Below are positions 34,219 through 46,749 of a stretch of 64,000 nt of DNA, piece after piece (position 1 is the stretch's first letter; each line of letters begins with the position of its first letter). The position numbers and the translations under genes were made by a program. A model generated the notes under the pieces. That model was not told the origin of the DNA. It worked only from the letters and a program-made list of their open reading frames with translations, and searched no databases. The stretch lies in the NCBI GenBank assembly GCA_963781775.1, contig CAWAHE010000026.1:175291-239290 (forward strand), in the 5' to 3' direction. This stretch comes from CAVSRC01 sp963781775. Lineage in GTDB: Bacteria > Pseudomonadota > Alphaproteobacteria > Rhizobiales > Kaistiaceae.

Positions 34219-35233
34219 CTAGAAGAAACCGACCGGGAAATAGCGGAGATAGAGTTCCGCGTAGACGCCCTTCTCGTAGATCGCCTGAAGGGCGGCGTTG
34301 ACCGCATGCTTGAGATCCGTCGATCCCTTGGCGAAGGCGATCGCGTATCCCTGGCCGTAGAAACGTGAGTCGAGATAGGGCCCGCCTGCGAAGACACAGC
34401 AGTTTGCGGCCGCCTCGCTCGCCAGCCAGAAACTGAGCTGTAGTCCGTCGCCAAAATGGGCGTCCGCGGCGCCCGACTGGAGCGCTCGGCGCGCGTCGTC
34501 TGCCGTTGGATACAGCTTGCGCCCGATCTCCGGAAACATCGAGGCGAGGTATGCCTCGTGCGCCGTGCTGGTGACGACCGCAAGCGTGTGGCCGCGCAGC
34601 CCTTCGGGCGAGATGTCCATGCTGGCGTCCTTGCGGCGAACGACAAAACGCGCCGGCGAGCGCAGATACACGTCGGAGAAGTCGAGCGTGGCGCGGCTCT
34701 CGGCGGTGATCGCAATGCCGGCGATCACTGCGTCGGCGCTCTTGGTGGCCACGCGGTTGACCAGATCGTCCCACTGGCGCGCCTGGATCGTGCACGGGAC
34801 GGCCAGCTCGGCGCAGATGGCGCGGGCGAGATCGACGTTGAAACCGGTTAGGTGACCATTGGCGTCGAGGAAATTGAACGGCGGAAAGTCGTCCGTCGTG
34901 ACGAAGCGGATCGCCTGGATCGCACCGGTTGTCGGACGCTCGATGCGGCGTTTCGGATCCCAGAAATCGGGAACCGCCGAGTCCGGGCCGGCGAAGGAGG
35001 CCGGTGGCGGCGGCGCGACCGACGGCGGTGCGGGCGCCTCCGCGGCAGGCGCCACCGCCGGCGGTTCGGCAAGCGGCGGGGTCGCTGGTTGCTCGGCCGG
35101 GGGCTGAGGCGCGCGCTGACTCGGTCGCGGGGAGTTGCTCCTGCGCCCCGGCGGAGGCATAGGTCATAACAACCACCGCGTGCAAAACCGCCACAACCAG
35201 GGCGATTCGACGCGAAATCACTTGAAGAAACAT
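34219..35233 (-). CDS. Periplasmic amino-acid-type solute-binding protein, frame break after the signal peptide
   Basis: Residues from about 34219 to 34990 code for an SBP family 3 domain (FVTTDDFPPFNFLDANGHLTGFNVDLARAI through GYAIAFAKG) expected to feed an ABC importer, though no permease genes are adjacent. The main frame has no signal peptide and is closed by a TGA just above its ATG at 35160. A strong signal peptide (MFLQVISRRIALVVAVLHAV to ASAGA) starts at 35233 in a different frame. One indel in the proline-rich linker between about 35000 and 35160, which contains C/G runs, would join them. It is either a real mutation or a sequence error. Confidence 0.72.
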
Positions 35234-35346
35234 GGTTCTCGGCGGCTTCAACGGCAGATTGAGACTTCACGAATTGCTCGATTCCTGCTGACAATAGCAC
35301 GGCGAAAGCGCGGCACCCGGGGGAGGCGCTACGCAAGGGGGGAAAG

Positions 35347-36720
35347 ATGGAGGGTTACGACGCGACCCGTCGGGCGCTCGTATCGGGCCGCGAGGGACGC
35401 AGCCTGGACGCGGCCTATGCCGACCGCGCGCGCCGTCTCGGTCTGCCTTTCGCACCCGAGGTGATGCTTGATCCCGGGACGGTCGTTGAGATCGACGCGA
35501 TCCGCACCGGCACGTTCGTCAAGTCCGCCGGCCCCGACGGCGTTGCCTTCACTGCCCCCGGCGAGGATACGCTCGGCGAAGTCGCTCATTGGCTCGCTCG
35601 CCATCCGGCCGCGCGTCAGCGCCTCGTGGTGACGACGCCGTCAGCGATCCGCACCGCCCTGATCCAGGCCGGCGGGCGCCGGTTCGTCACCAACGCCGTC
35701 AACCGGCTGGCGACGCTTCGTCCCGATTTGTCGGCACGCCGGGTGGCGACCGCCGGGCAAATCGGCGCCGGGATTCTCCTCGCGGCCATGGTGGGATTTG
35801 CACTCTACGCCTGGCCATTGGTGACGATCATCACCGTCAACCTGACCGGCGCGTTTTTCTTCTTCGGCGTTTCGGTCCTGCGCTTCGTTGCGGCCGGCTT
35901 CGTGTCGCGGCAGGAGGTCTCCGAAGACGACGACATTGCCGAGGGCGGCGACGACCAACTCCCCATCTACACGATCCTCGTTCCTCTGCTGCGCGAAGCG
36001 CATCTCGTTCCCGATCTCGTGGCGGCGCTTGACCGCATCGACTGGCCGCGCGATCGCCTCGACATCAAATTCATCGTCGAAGCCGACGACGCCGACACCA
36101 TCGTCGCGGCCAGGACGTGGGCGCACGGCCCCGAATACGAAGTGATCCTCGTCCCCGTCGCCTTGCCGCGCACCAAGCCAAAAGCGCTGTCCTTCGCGCT
36201 GCCCTTTGCGCGTGGCGAGTTCGTGGCCGTCTACGACGGCGAGGACGAACCGCATCCCCTTCAATTGCGGGAAGCCTACGCGACGTTCGCGCGCTCCCCG
36301 CCGGAACTCGCGTGCCTGCAGTCCGCCCTGTCGATCGACAACAGCAACGCCAGCCCGCTCGCGCATCTGTTCGCCATCGAATATTCCGCCCTGTTCGATG
36401 GCTTGCTGCCGACGCTGGCGGCTCTCGGCATGCCGTTGCCCCTTGGCGGAACATCCAATCATTTTCGGCGCGCGGCCCTCGAGGACGTCGGCGGATGGGA
36501 TCCGTTCAACGTCACCGAAGACGCCGACCTCGGCTTGCGCCTGGCGCGGTTCGGGTATCGGTCGGCAACCATCGGCCTGCCGACCTTGGAGGAGGCGCCG
36601 GTCTCGCTGCGGCCGTGGATACGACAGCGCACACGTTGGTTCAAAGGCTGGATGCGCCCTGTCAAGTGGGGTGAATATCCCTTAATAATCAATTGGTTGC
36701 GTCATAATTCGTTAGCGTAG
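35347..36720 (+). CDS. Family 2 glycosyltransferase, 3' end lost at the island border
   Basis: Membrane-bound processive-type glycosyltransferase. It has an N-terminal MshEN-like segment (about 1-130), two membrane helices (about 138-180) and the GT-A domain with VEADDADT, DGEDEP, the acceptor acid in TEDADLGLR and the QRTRW motif. In relatives the protein continues more than 150 residues past this motif with further membrane helices. Here it stops 25 residues later in AT-richer sequence (from about 36660). The 3' end therefore appears replaced by island DNA, and the enzyme is probably inactive or altered. Confidence 0.83.
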   Translation: MEGYDATRRALVSGREGRSLDAAYADRARRLGLPFAPEVMLDPGTVVEIDAIRTGTFVKSAGPDGVAFTAPGEDTLGEVAHWLARHPAARQRLVVTTPSAIRTALIQAGGRRFVTNAVNRLATLRPDLSARRVATAGQIGAGILLAAMVGFALYAWPLVTIITVNLTGAFFFFGVSVLRFVAAGFVSRQEVSEDDDIAEGGDDQLPIYTILVPLLREAHLVPDLVAALDRIDWPRDRLDIKFIVEADDADTIVAARTWAHGPEYEVILVPVALPRTKPKALSFALPFARGEFVAVYDGEDEPHPLQLREAYATFARSPPELACLQSALSIDNSNASPLAHLFAIEYSALFDGLLPTLAALGMPLPLGGTSNHFRRAALEDVGGWDPFNVTEDADLGLRLARFGYRSATIGLPTLEEAPVSLRPWIRQRTRWFKGWMRPVKWGEYPLIINWLRHNSLA

Positions 36721-36722
36721 TA

Positions 36723-36749
36723 GCCCACTGTCGCAACGGCATCGCAACA
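36723..36749 (+). repeat. 27-base border motif, left copy
   Basis: GCCCACT then one variable base, TCGCAAC, four bases, TCGCAACA. A matching 27-base copy (23 identities, same spacing) is at 55262-55288. The two copies lie just outside the series of four dif-like sites and just after the truncated glycosyltransferase, so they may mark the ends of an insertion. Confidence 0.5.
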
Positions 36750-36815
36750 GCCAGGCGATGCCTAGCCGACATTGTCGGATCCGAAGGACCTAAGTGATGA
36801 TCGTATTCGCGCTAA

Positions 36816-37814
36816 ATCGTAACTCGCGATAATCCCCCATTATCACGACCCAAGAACGCCCACGCACTCGCCCCAGTCCCAGCCCCCCAACGCTCCCGTG
36901 CAATTGATTGCACAGACCATGACGAGGCCATCGTCCGCTTCCTCCGCAACAGCCTCTCCGAAAACACCCGCCGGGCCTATCGATCCGATCTCGCACACTT
37001 CCTCGCCTGGGGTGGGCGCATCCCGGCCACGGATCGTCTCGTCGCGTCCTACCTCGCCGTCCATGCGGAAGAGCTGAGTGTTGCCACTTTGGGCCGCCGC
37101 CTGGTGTCTATGTCGAGGGCGCATCAGGCGCGGGGCCTTCCCAACCCGGCACGCTCGCCACTTGTCCGCGCGACCCTGCAGGGCATCAGGCGGACCTTTG
37201 GTATCGCGCAGAAGCAGGCCAAGCCCCTGCTTGCCAAAGACATCGCTCGCATCGTCGGCCGAATGGGGCCCCGCCCGAAAGAACTCCGCGATCGCGCGTT
37301 GTTGCTGATCGGCTTCGCGGGAGGGTTTCGTCGCTCGGAACTGGTCGCCCTGAATGTCTCCGACATCGAACGCCACAAGAACGGCATCATCGTTCACATC
37401 CGTCGCTCGAAGACCGACCAGGTCGGAGCCGGGCGCAAGATCGGAATACCGTTCGGGCGCCGCGGCGGTCGGTGTCCCGTGGTGCTCTCTGGATCGATGG
37501 CTGGCTCGCTCGCGTGCGACTGACGGCGCTGTCTTCCGTAGGGTGGATCGTCACGGAAACGTGTTGGCCGTCCGAATGTCGGGCGAAGCGGTGTCGCTGG
37601 TCGTGAAGGAGCGACTGGCTGGTGCTAGAATCGATCCGACCGGCTATTCCGGACATAGTCTGCGATCCGGCTTCGTGACCTCAGCCGCACTGGCGGGCGA
37701 ACCAACCTGGAAGATTCAACGGCAGACCGGTCACAAGTCCGTGGCGATGCTTGACCGCTATATTCGATACGAGGAACTCCTTCTAGAGACCGCATCACCC
37801 CGCCTGCGGGCGCT

Positions 37815-37818
<4 letters not shown>
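36816..37818 (+). pseudogene. Tyrosine recombinase/integrase with one frameshift, starting at site 1
   Basis: The N-terminal SAM-like core-binding domain (SENTRRAYRSDLAHFLAWG and VASYLAVHAEELSVATLGRR) and catalytic domain are present: arginine in GFRRSELVALN, lysine region RRSKTDQ, GHSLRSGF, TGHKS and the tyrosine in MLDRYIRYE. The frame changes at about 37465-37480, between IGIPFG and CSLDRWLA, by one base. Upstream the frame is open back through dif-like site 1 to a TAA at 36813, yet no ATG, GTG or TTG is found before the conserved domain. Expression may need a start supplied by whatever is joined at the site, or a rare ATT/ATC start. All five catalytic residues survive apart from the shift. 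Confidence 0.8.
36822..36850 (+). other. dif-like recombination site 1
   Basis: Left arm ACTCGCGATAA, 7-base spacer TCCCCCA, right arm TTATCACGACC. The inner eight bases of the arms (CGCGATAA and TTATCACG) form an imperfect inverted repeat, as in Xer dif or tyrosine-recombinase core sites. The site is followed at once by the recombinase reading frame, which runs through it. Confidence 0.75.
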
Positions 37819-40897
<3,079 letters not shown>

Positions 40898-40901
<4 letters not shown>

Positions 40902-41614
40902 ACCCCACCCCCTTGTGCCTCTGCGTTTGCTGCTTTTGCGGCCTCCTGTTCCTGCCTGTAGGCAACCAAAGCTCCCCGATACCCTATGGGATCGGTTTTA
41001 AAGAGTGCTTCGCTGGCGACCAGCCGCGCCTCCAGTACGTCGAATGGTCCGTAGTCAGTATCTATCCATTCGTCGAAATCCTTATGATCGCCATAGCGCA
41101 AGCGCGTCAGCGGCGCCTTGCCCGAGCCGTTCAGGTGCGTCTTGAACAACAAGCCGACGACCGCATCTGTCGCCCGCGCTAGAATTTCGGCATAGCGTGC
41201 GTCTAGCGTGGGTGCATAAGCGTCTGCGCCGTGCGCCGCCGCACCGTGGGCGTTTCGGATTTGCATCACTCCGTCGATGATGCTGTTGACCCCGCGCACC
41301 AGCTTTTCGGCACCTTCACGCAGGTCCGCATCCGTGCGGCCGTCATCGTGGATGCCGAGATGCAAAAACTTCGTCGTTTCGGCGATCAGCTTCGGGGCTT
41401 CCCAAGCCTGATCCGGGGTTTGCCCCCGGTCAATTAGGATCGTCTTGCATGTGGTCTCGATCAGCGTTCGGCAGAATGAAACCGCGACGCCGGGTTTGTC
41501 CGGAAGCGCATCCTCCAGCGCTTCGACTTGCTGTCGAATGACCAGCGACTCAGGGTGACTTTCCATCAGCTCCCGGCAGGCTACGAGACGGAATTGGTAG
41601 ACCTCATCCGCCAT
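40898..41614 (-). CDS. Abortive-infection C-terminal (Abi_C) domain protein within the hsd operon
   Basis: A 238-residue cytoplasmic protein. The central segment AVSFCRTLIETTCKTILIDRG and the later SIIDGVMQIRNAHGAAAHG match the Abi_C pattern (paired helices with an RNxxGxxHG motif), seen in stand-alone phage-exclusion proteins and in genes placed between hsdS and hsdR. It overlaps hsdS by 11 bases and hsdR by 4, so it is translated with them. The RNA/nucleotide-related activity suggested for relatives is unproven. It may act as a back-up when restriction is overcome. Confidence 0.75.
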
Positions 41615-42926
41615 TGCGCACCGCCTTCAGGCCAAGGGCCTCCAAGCTGGGTGCCTCCAACTCGCCGGAGATCAGCTTCGGGAGCAGCGTGTCGCGCAAG
41701 ACGGTGAGTGTTTCGGCTTCGTCCTTCGTACGCATACCGCGTCCGATAATAGGGCTGACATATTCCCCAAACGCCGCTCGAATGGTGATAGGCGGAAGCG
41801 CAATCTCCATACCCGCAAGCACGCCTTCCCATTTTGCATACGGAATTGTGCTTCCAACAGAAGATGTTGTGGCAAATTCGACAGTCTTGTCTTCGCTCAA
41901 CAACATCAAGGCATAATGCAAATCCGAAGCGGCTCTGGGCTTCAGAACGAATACAGTCGTGCGCGTGGTCGCTTCAAATGGTGAAATGCAGACTTTGTGA
42001 AAGTAAGGGCGCATCGCACCGAAAAGAATATCATTCGGATAAATACGAGTGAGGCTGCTTTGCGCTTCTGAGCCAGACTTTTCCCGCATGAGGAAGATTG
42101 ACTTTGCGTCGATTGATTCGATTGGAACGTAGGGCAACGCCTCCGTCTCGGGGCCAGTCTTCACCCGCTCATTCCGGAGTTCCACGAGACTGCCCAAATT
42201 CTCAGCGCTCCACCCCCGTGGAACGGCGCCGACCGCCGAATCTTCAAACTCAATCGGGAGCTTGTCGAACAAATCCTGCGGCATTCCACGAAAGCTGGTG
42301 GCCCCGGCGGCTTTGGCCCGGATGGGCTCGAAATCGACGAACCACGCCCGGAACACCGCCCGCGCAATGGCCTCCAGCGTCCGGTTCGTTTCTCGTATCA
42401 GGTCGATCTTGTCGTCCAATGGCTTGAGGATTGCGCCAATAGAGGTTTGAACATCGACGTCGGGCAAAACTATTTGAAGCTGAGCTAGCATCGCTTCGTT
42501 GAGACTCGCTCGCGTTGATAGCGTGGAAATCGAGGTGACGCTCTCTCTGAAATCCGGAGACCGGAAGAAGTATCCAGCATATTCCGGGACGATCATCCTA
42601 TTTGGCTTAGGTCGAAGTCGTTTCGTAAATCCATTAAAAGTGGCGTTAGGAATGTCCGCCAGCGCCACACAGCTCATACCCAGTTCATGCTGAGTTTCGC
42701 TGGTCCGCGTCAGGAACACGTCACCTCGCCTGACATCGCCAATCGCTCGTTCCGCCTCAGATGACTCAACTAGATCGCCTAGCTCCCTGGGTACGAAGAT
42801 GTTGTAAAAAACATCCTTGAATGTGAGAAATGGATAGCCTCTTCCGAATGCTGTTCGTGGTTTCGATAGTCCGGAGCGGAATTCAAAAACCTCATCCAAA
42901 CCATAGCTCGGACGATCAGAGCCCAT
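41604..42926 (-). CDS. hsdS: Type I restriction specificity subunit S (HsdS)
   Basis: Sequence-recognition subunit with two target-recognition domains and two conserved helical spacers. The first spacer is seen as IGAILKPLDDKIDLIRETNRTLEAIARAVFRAWFVDFEPIRAK (split by eye at about residues 165-210); the second is at the C terminus (MRTKDEAETLTVLRDTLLPKLISGEL). The length of 440 is normal. It overlaps hsdM by 11 bases and the Abi_C gene by 11 bases. The target sequence cannot be read from the protein. Confidence 0.92.
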   Translation of the reverse strand: MGSDRPSYGLDEVFEFRSGLSKPRTAFGRGYPFLTFKDVFYNIFVPRELGDLVESSEAERAIGDVRRGDVFLTRTSETQHELGMSCVALADIPNATFNGFTKRLRPKPNRMIVPEYAGYFFRSPDFRESVTSISTLSTRASLNEAMLAQLQIVLPDVDVQTSIGAILKPLDDKIDLIRETNRTLEAIARAVFRAWFVDFEPIRAKAAGATSFRGMPQDLFDKLPIEFEDSAVGAVPRGWSAENLGSLVELRNERVKTGPETEALPYVPIESIDAKSIFLMREKSGSEAQSSLTRIYPNDILFGAMRPYFHKVCISPFEATTRTTVFVLKPRAASDLHYALMLLSEDKTVEFATTSSVGSTIPYAKWEGVLAGMEIALPPITIRAAFGEYVSPIIGRGMRTKDEAETLTVLRDTLLPKLISGELEAPSLEALGLKAVRNGG

Positions 42927-44581
42927 AGCCGAGTACTCCGAGGTTCTTTCTGATCTCTACTGCTAGCGTGTCCGAAGCCGCGAGCTGATCGCTGAGCTCA
43001 CCTACCAACCGTTCCATTTTTTCATCGAATGGCTCGTTGTCGGCTTTCCGTGCTGCTCTTCCTGCATAAGTGCGGGGCGTCAGTATGTGATTGTATTTGC
43101 GAATGTCCTCCAATTTCGCTGCCTTGCAGAAGCCTTTGAGGTCCGCATAATCGCCCGCGTTCTTCTCTCCGCGCCAAGCGTGGTACGTGCCCACAATCCT
43201 TCCGATATCTGTGTCGGCCGGCGGCGGCGAAGAGGGATAATTTCGCCCTGTGAGGAAACGCAGCGTACGCGTTTCCATCTGACCCATCTCGCGCGCATCG
43301 ATGAACAGTGTTTCGCCTGCGCGATTGCGTCCGCCTCGCCCCTTGTCGAGGTACTTGCCCGACTTATCGCGCGTGACAAACCAAAGGCAGACGGGAATGC
43401 CGGTCGTCAGGAAGAGCTGCGGTGGCATAGCGATTATGCAATCCACTAAGTCCGCTTCGATGATTGCCTTGCGGATTTCGCCTTCGCCGCCCGCCTGGTG
43501 GACAGCGAACCGTTCGCCATGACGAACGCCGGCAATACCGCCGCCCTTGCCGTTCGGCGGGGCGAGGTGGTGAATGAAATGCTGTATCCACGCATAGTTG
43601 GCGTTGCCAACCGGCGGCGTTCCGTATTTCCAGCGGACGTCGTTGCGCAGTAGCTCGCCTGACCAATCCGAAATGTTAAACGGCGGATTGGCGAGGATGT
43701 AGTCGGCCTTGAGGTCCGGGTGCAGATCGCGCATGAAACTGTCGGCTGGTTGCTCGCCAAGGTTCGCCTCGATACCCCGGATGGCGAGGTTCATGTGCGC
43801 CAACCGCCATGTCGTCGGATTTGATTCCTGCCCGAAAACAGAAAGATCGCGCTTCGTTCCTCCATGCGCTTCCGTGAAGCGCTCGGACTGAACGAACATG
43901 CCACCTGAGCCGCAGGCAGGATCATATACGCGGCCCTCGTAGGGCTCGATCATCTCCACCATCAGCCGCACAACGCGAGCTGGGCGTAAAGAACTCGCCG
44001 CCCAGCTTGCCCTCGGCGGCGGCGAACTTGCCAAGGAAATACTCATAGACGCGGCCAAGGATGTCCTTCTTCTGGGACTCCTTGGTACCGACGGCGATTG
44101 AACCAATCTGGTCGATCAACCCACCAAGCCGTTCTGGCGAAATTCCACGTCGGGCATAATCGCGTGGCAGCTTGCCCTTAAGCTTGGGGTTGTCTTTCTC
44201 GATGGCGTACATTGCATCGTCGATCAGCTTGCCGATGTTGGGTGTCTTGCCCTTGGCCTGAATCTCGTCCCATCGCGCCTCCGGCGGCACCCAGAAGACG
44301 CTCTCCGCCGCGTATTCGTCGCGGCTTTCCAGAAGGCGCTCAGCTTCCTGCCCCTTGATGCCGTCACCCGCCAGTTCTGCTTTCAGCTCGTCCCGCCGCG
44401 TCTCGAAGGCGTCGGAGATGTATTTCAGGAAGATGAGCCCAAGGACGACATGCTTGTATTCGGCGGCGTCGATCGAGCCACGCAGTCTGTCCGCTGTCTG
44501 CCACAACTCTTCCGGGTTGATGCCCAGCTCTTTTGCGTCGAATTGCGCCGCTCCATCTGGATAGGTATCGATGCTCGCCAT
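42916..44581 (-). pseudogene. hsdM: Type I DNA methyltransferase subunit M (HsdM), frameshifted
   Basis: N6-adenine methylase subunit. The N-terminal helical domain (MASIDTYPDG to GGEFFTPSS) ends in the wrong frame at about 43972-43985. The rest, with SAM motif DPACGSGGMF and catalytic NPPF, continues one frame over. A second fault at about 43494-43528 is a +1/-4 pair: the expected AFVMANGSLS stretch is read only in another frame, and the frame is then restored. As it stands M is split, which would disable both modification and restriction. ATG 44581 is the likely start. Confidence 0.85.
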
Positions 44582-44585
44582 AGCG

Positions 44586-44672
44586 CTAAACTTCCTCAAA
44601 AAATTCGTCGTCGATCTTCGTTAGGTGTGGAACATCTTCGGTTCGGCGGCCGATCCGATATTCGATCATCAT
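44586..44672 (-). CDS. Possible 28-residue leader ORF before hsdM
   Basis: A short frame starting with two ATG codons and ending TAG four bases before the hsdM ATG. The peptide is strongly charged (IEYRIGRRTED, KIDDEFFEEV), unlike a chance frame. The frame remains open to a TTG at about 44759. It could be the tail of a lost small gene such as an antitoxin, or a coupling leader. No family is recognised. Confidence 0.3.
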   Translation of the reverse strand: MMIEYRIGRRTEDVPHLTKIDDEFFEEV

Positions 44673-44798
44673 ATTCCCGCCAAGATCAGAAGACTCGAAA
44701 CGTTCCGTAATTAAAGAAGGCGATACTTGCAGGCTCGGCAGCGCGCCGGCAACCGCCAAAAGCGGTAGCGAGGAGAATGAGATGCGCGTCTCAACAAG

Positions 44799-45200
44799 TC
44801 ATGCGTGTCTTGTTGTCGTTGCATCCGCCATTTTTTTTCGTTCGGCTCTCGCACGTTGATAGTCCAGCGCCGCTAAGAAGGCCTTACGTCTCAGGCGGTT
44901 TTTTGCAACCCACTTGATGGGGCCACCGACCGCGGTGACGCTTTCCCGCATTATTTTGGGCGAGTACGGAAGGGTCGCGGACAGTTGCCCTCTTAATTGA
45001 AAGAGAGCGCAGTGCCTGATGAAGGCAGCCTCCACACCGCTCAATCTCGTCGGCCGGTCAACCTTTGACGAACTCGCCTTCTCAGAGCTCCAACGGCCCA
45101 TTCGCTGGTTGAGCGTGGATACGTCAGCATCTAGGTCTGAAGGCTGCCAGGAGGTTCCGGTCTTGTCTTTAGGCGGCCGCTGCCAATTCATTCGCGCCAT
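44799..45200 (-). CDS. Hypothetical basic protein next to site 2
   Basis: A 133-residue basic, hydrophilic protein from ATG 45200 (MARMNWQRPPKDKTG); about one residue in five is Lys or Arg, with an Arg/Lys-rich C terminus (NRLRRKAFLAALDYQRARAE). The frame remains open upstream through dif-like site 2, so a longer product is possible. No family is recognised. It is the last gene of module A and is read towards the hsd operon. Confidence 0.5.
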   Translation of the reverse strand: MARMNWQRPPKDKTGTSWQPSDLDADVSTLNQRMGRWSSEKASSSKVDRPTRLSGVEAAFIRHCALFQLRGQLSATLPYSPKIMRESVTAVGGPIKWVAKNRLRRKAFLAALDYQRARAERKKMADATTTRHA

Positions 45201-45274
45201 GTGTGCTCCGCCGCTGCTATAGCTCGAAAGTCGCATTTCAGCCAATAGGGCAGCGAGAAGTTCCTGGGTAGCTA

Positions 45275-45303
45275 AATCGCGATAACATCGGCTTATCACG
45301 ACC
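45275..45303 (+). other. dif-like recombination site 2
   Basis: Left arm AATCGCGATAA (nine bases identical to the other copies), 7-base spacer CATCGGC, right arm TTATCACGACC, followed by TAAGAA as at sites 1 and 3. It lies 8453 bases from site 1 in the same orientation, with a recombinase remnant just after it. Confidence 0.75.
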
Positions 45304-45440
45304 TAAGAATAACTACGCCCTCGCGGCGGTCCTGGCTCACCCAGCACAGCCCCTCCGAAAGCATTTCCTCCATTTGCGAGGGCCGTCTTGGCTACCGGCC
45401 GTTTCGTCGCCTCCCACCTCGCGGTGCATGCAGGTCTGTT
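45304..45440 (+). pseudogene. Remnant of a second tyrosine recombinase after site 2
   Basis: The DNA aligns with the start of the integrase after site 1: a CAGCCCCTCCGAAA match, then CATTTCCTC, and finally a segment coding FVASHLAVHA against the intact LVASYLAVHA. About 85 bases are missing relative to the intact copy in total, including one internal deletion, and the frame is broken. Similarity ends at about 45440. Confidence 0.7.
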
Positions 45441-45504
45441 TTGGTCCCGCGCAATTCAAAGCTGCGATAGTTGGAGAGTCCGAATCCCCACTTCCGGTGT
45501 CGGG

Positions 45505-46749
45505 TCAAAGTGGACACCATCGCGACGCGCTTTTGAGTCCGAGCCTGGCCGGTGGCTGACCTTCGCCGGTTTCCAGGACTATTCCGCGGGCGCGCCCACG
45601 ACGCTCGCTCGGCGGAACAGAACGAAGGCGGCAATGCTGGCAACCGACATCGCCGCTCCAGCGACGAAGGCCACACCGGCGCTTCCCGCACTGATCGGCC
45701 ATGCCTCCTACGAGTCGCGGGGCAATCATCATTGTCCCGTAGTAGACGGAGAAGAACACTCCCATGCCGAACGTTCGGCTCTCCGGCGACAATATCGTGG
45801 AAGGCAGGGTCATGATCGGCCCCCCCGCCAGCGCGAACAGGCCCCCGACAACCAAAAAGACGAAAGTGATTGCCGATGGCGGCAGGTGGGGCACGAGTGG
45901 CATCAGCACGGCGAAGCTTGTGAGACTGACGAGAATGATCTCGTCGCGGCGTCCGGTTCGGTCCGCGAGCACGCCGCCGAGTGGCACCGCCACCGAGAAG
46001 ACGACCATGAAAACGCTGATGGCCGAGCCTGCGGCCGCAAGCGTCCATCCCTGCTCGCTCAGGTGCGCAGGTCCGAAGCTGACCACCATCGCCAGCGCGG
46101 CGTTGTAGAGCGCCCAGATCATGCTGGCGAGCACCAGTGGATAGATGGGGAGACGCGAGGGTCGGATGTCTGGGATCGCGTCGGCGGCCCCCTTTGGAGC
46201 ACGGTAAAACAGCAGGAGCAGCACCAGCCCCGCCAGGATTGTCCATGTTACGGTCCACCAGGCCGGCGCCAGCCCGCCCGCCTCCGCAATCAGGGGAAGG
46301 GTGAGCAGGGCTATTGCGATTCCGACCGGCCACGAGTTCACGAAAATGGCCATGGCCGTCGAAATCTCGCGCCCGACGAACCAGTCGAACAACATCTTGG
46401 TCATCACGACGTTGAGGATGACCCCGCCGGCGCCCGCCAGCAGCCGAGAGGCCAGCAGCATGTTCCATTCGGGTACCAAGCTCGCCATGGCCCCGCCGAT
46501 CAGCATCATCGCCATCCCGAGCGCGACGATGCGCTTGTCGCCGAACCGAGCGGCGACGGCGCCACCCGGAATGGCGATAACCACGCCCGGCGCCAAGTAA
46601 AGCCCAATCAGCAACCCGATATCCGCGAGCCCTACCGAATAATCCTTGATAATCAGCGGGGATAGCGCCCCGATCGACTGAAACTGAAACGCCATCGTGA
46701 ATCTTGCGAAGAACAAGACGGTCAAGATCAGCCAGCGGTTCATTGTCAT
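45505..46749 (-). CDS. MFS transporter with C-terminal frame change
   Basis: Inner-membrane carrier of the major facilitator superfamily; eleven hydrophobic segments are clear and the motif A-like region GAVAARFGDKR is present between helices 2 and 3. After ADQCG (about 45688) the frame turns into a cysteine/arginine-rich tail. One base over, the expected last helix appears (SAGVAFVAGAAMSVASIAAF) and would end at a TAG at 45579. A one-base insertion therefore removes helix 12. The ATG is 46749 or 46743. The substrate is unknown; relatives act on nitrate, cyanate or sugar acids. Confidence 0.82.
   Translation of the reverse strand: MTMNRWLILTVLFFARFTMAFQFQSIGALSPLIIKDYSVGLADIGLLIGLYLAPGVVIAIPGGAVAARFGDKRIVALGMAMMLIGGAMASLVPEWNMLLASRLLAGAGGVILNVVMTKMLFDWFVGREISTAMAIFVNSWPVGIAIALLTLPLIAEAGGLAPAWWTVTWTILAGLVLLLLFYRAPKGAADAIPDIRPSRLPIYPLVLASMIWALYNAALAMVVSFGPAHLSEQGWTLAAAGSAISVFMVVFSVAVPLGGVLADRTGRRDEIILVSLTSFAVLMPLVPHLPPSAITFVFLVVGGLFALAGGPIMTLPSTILSPESRTFGMGVFFSVYYGTMMIAPRLVGGMADQCGKRRCGLRRWSGDVGCQHCRLRSVPPSERRGRARGIVLETGEGQPPARLGLKSASRWCPL

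Noticed and set aside
36700..36900. tRNA gene as the island's integration target
   Set aside because: No cloverleaf or tRNA 3' end is visible near site 1; the break is in a glycosyltransferase gene.
45441..46665. Long plus-strand frame continuing from the integrase remnant
   Set aside because: Only the first 17 or so codons are integrase-like; the rest is antisense to the MFS gene.
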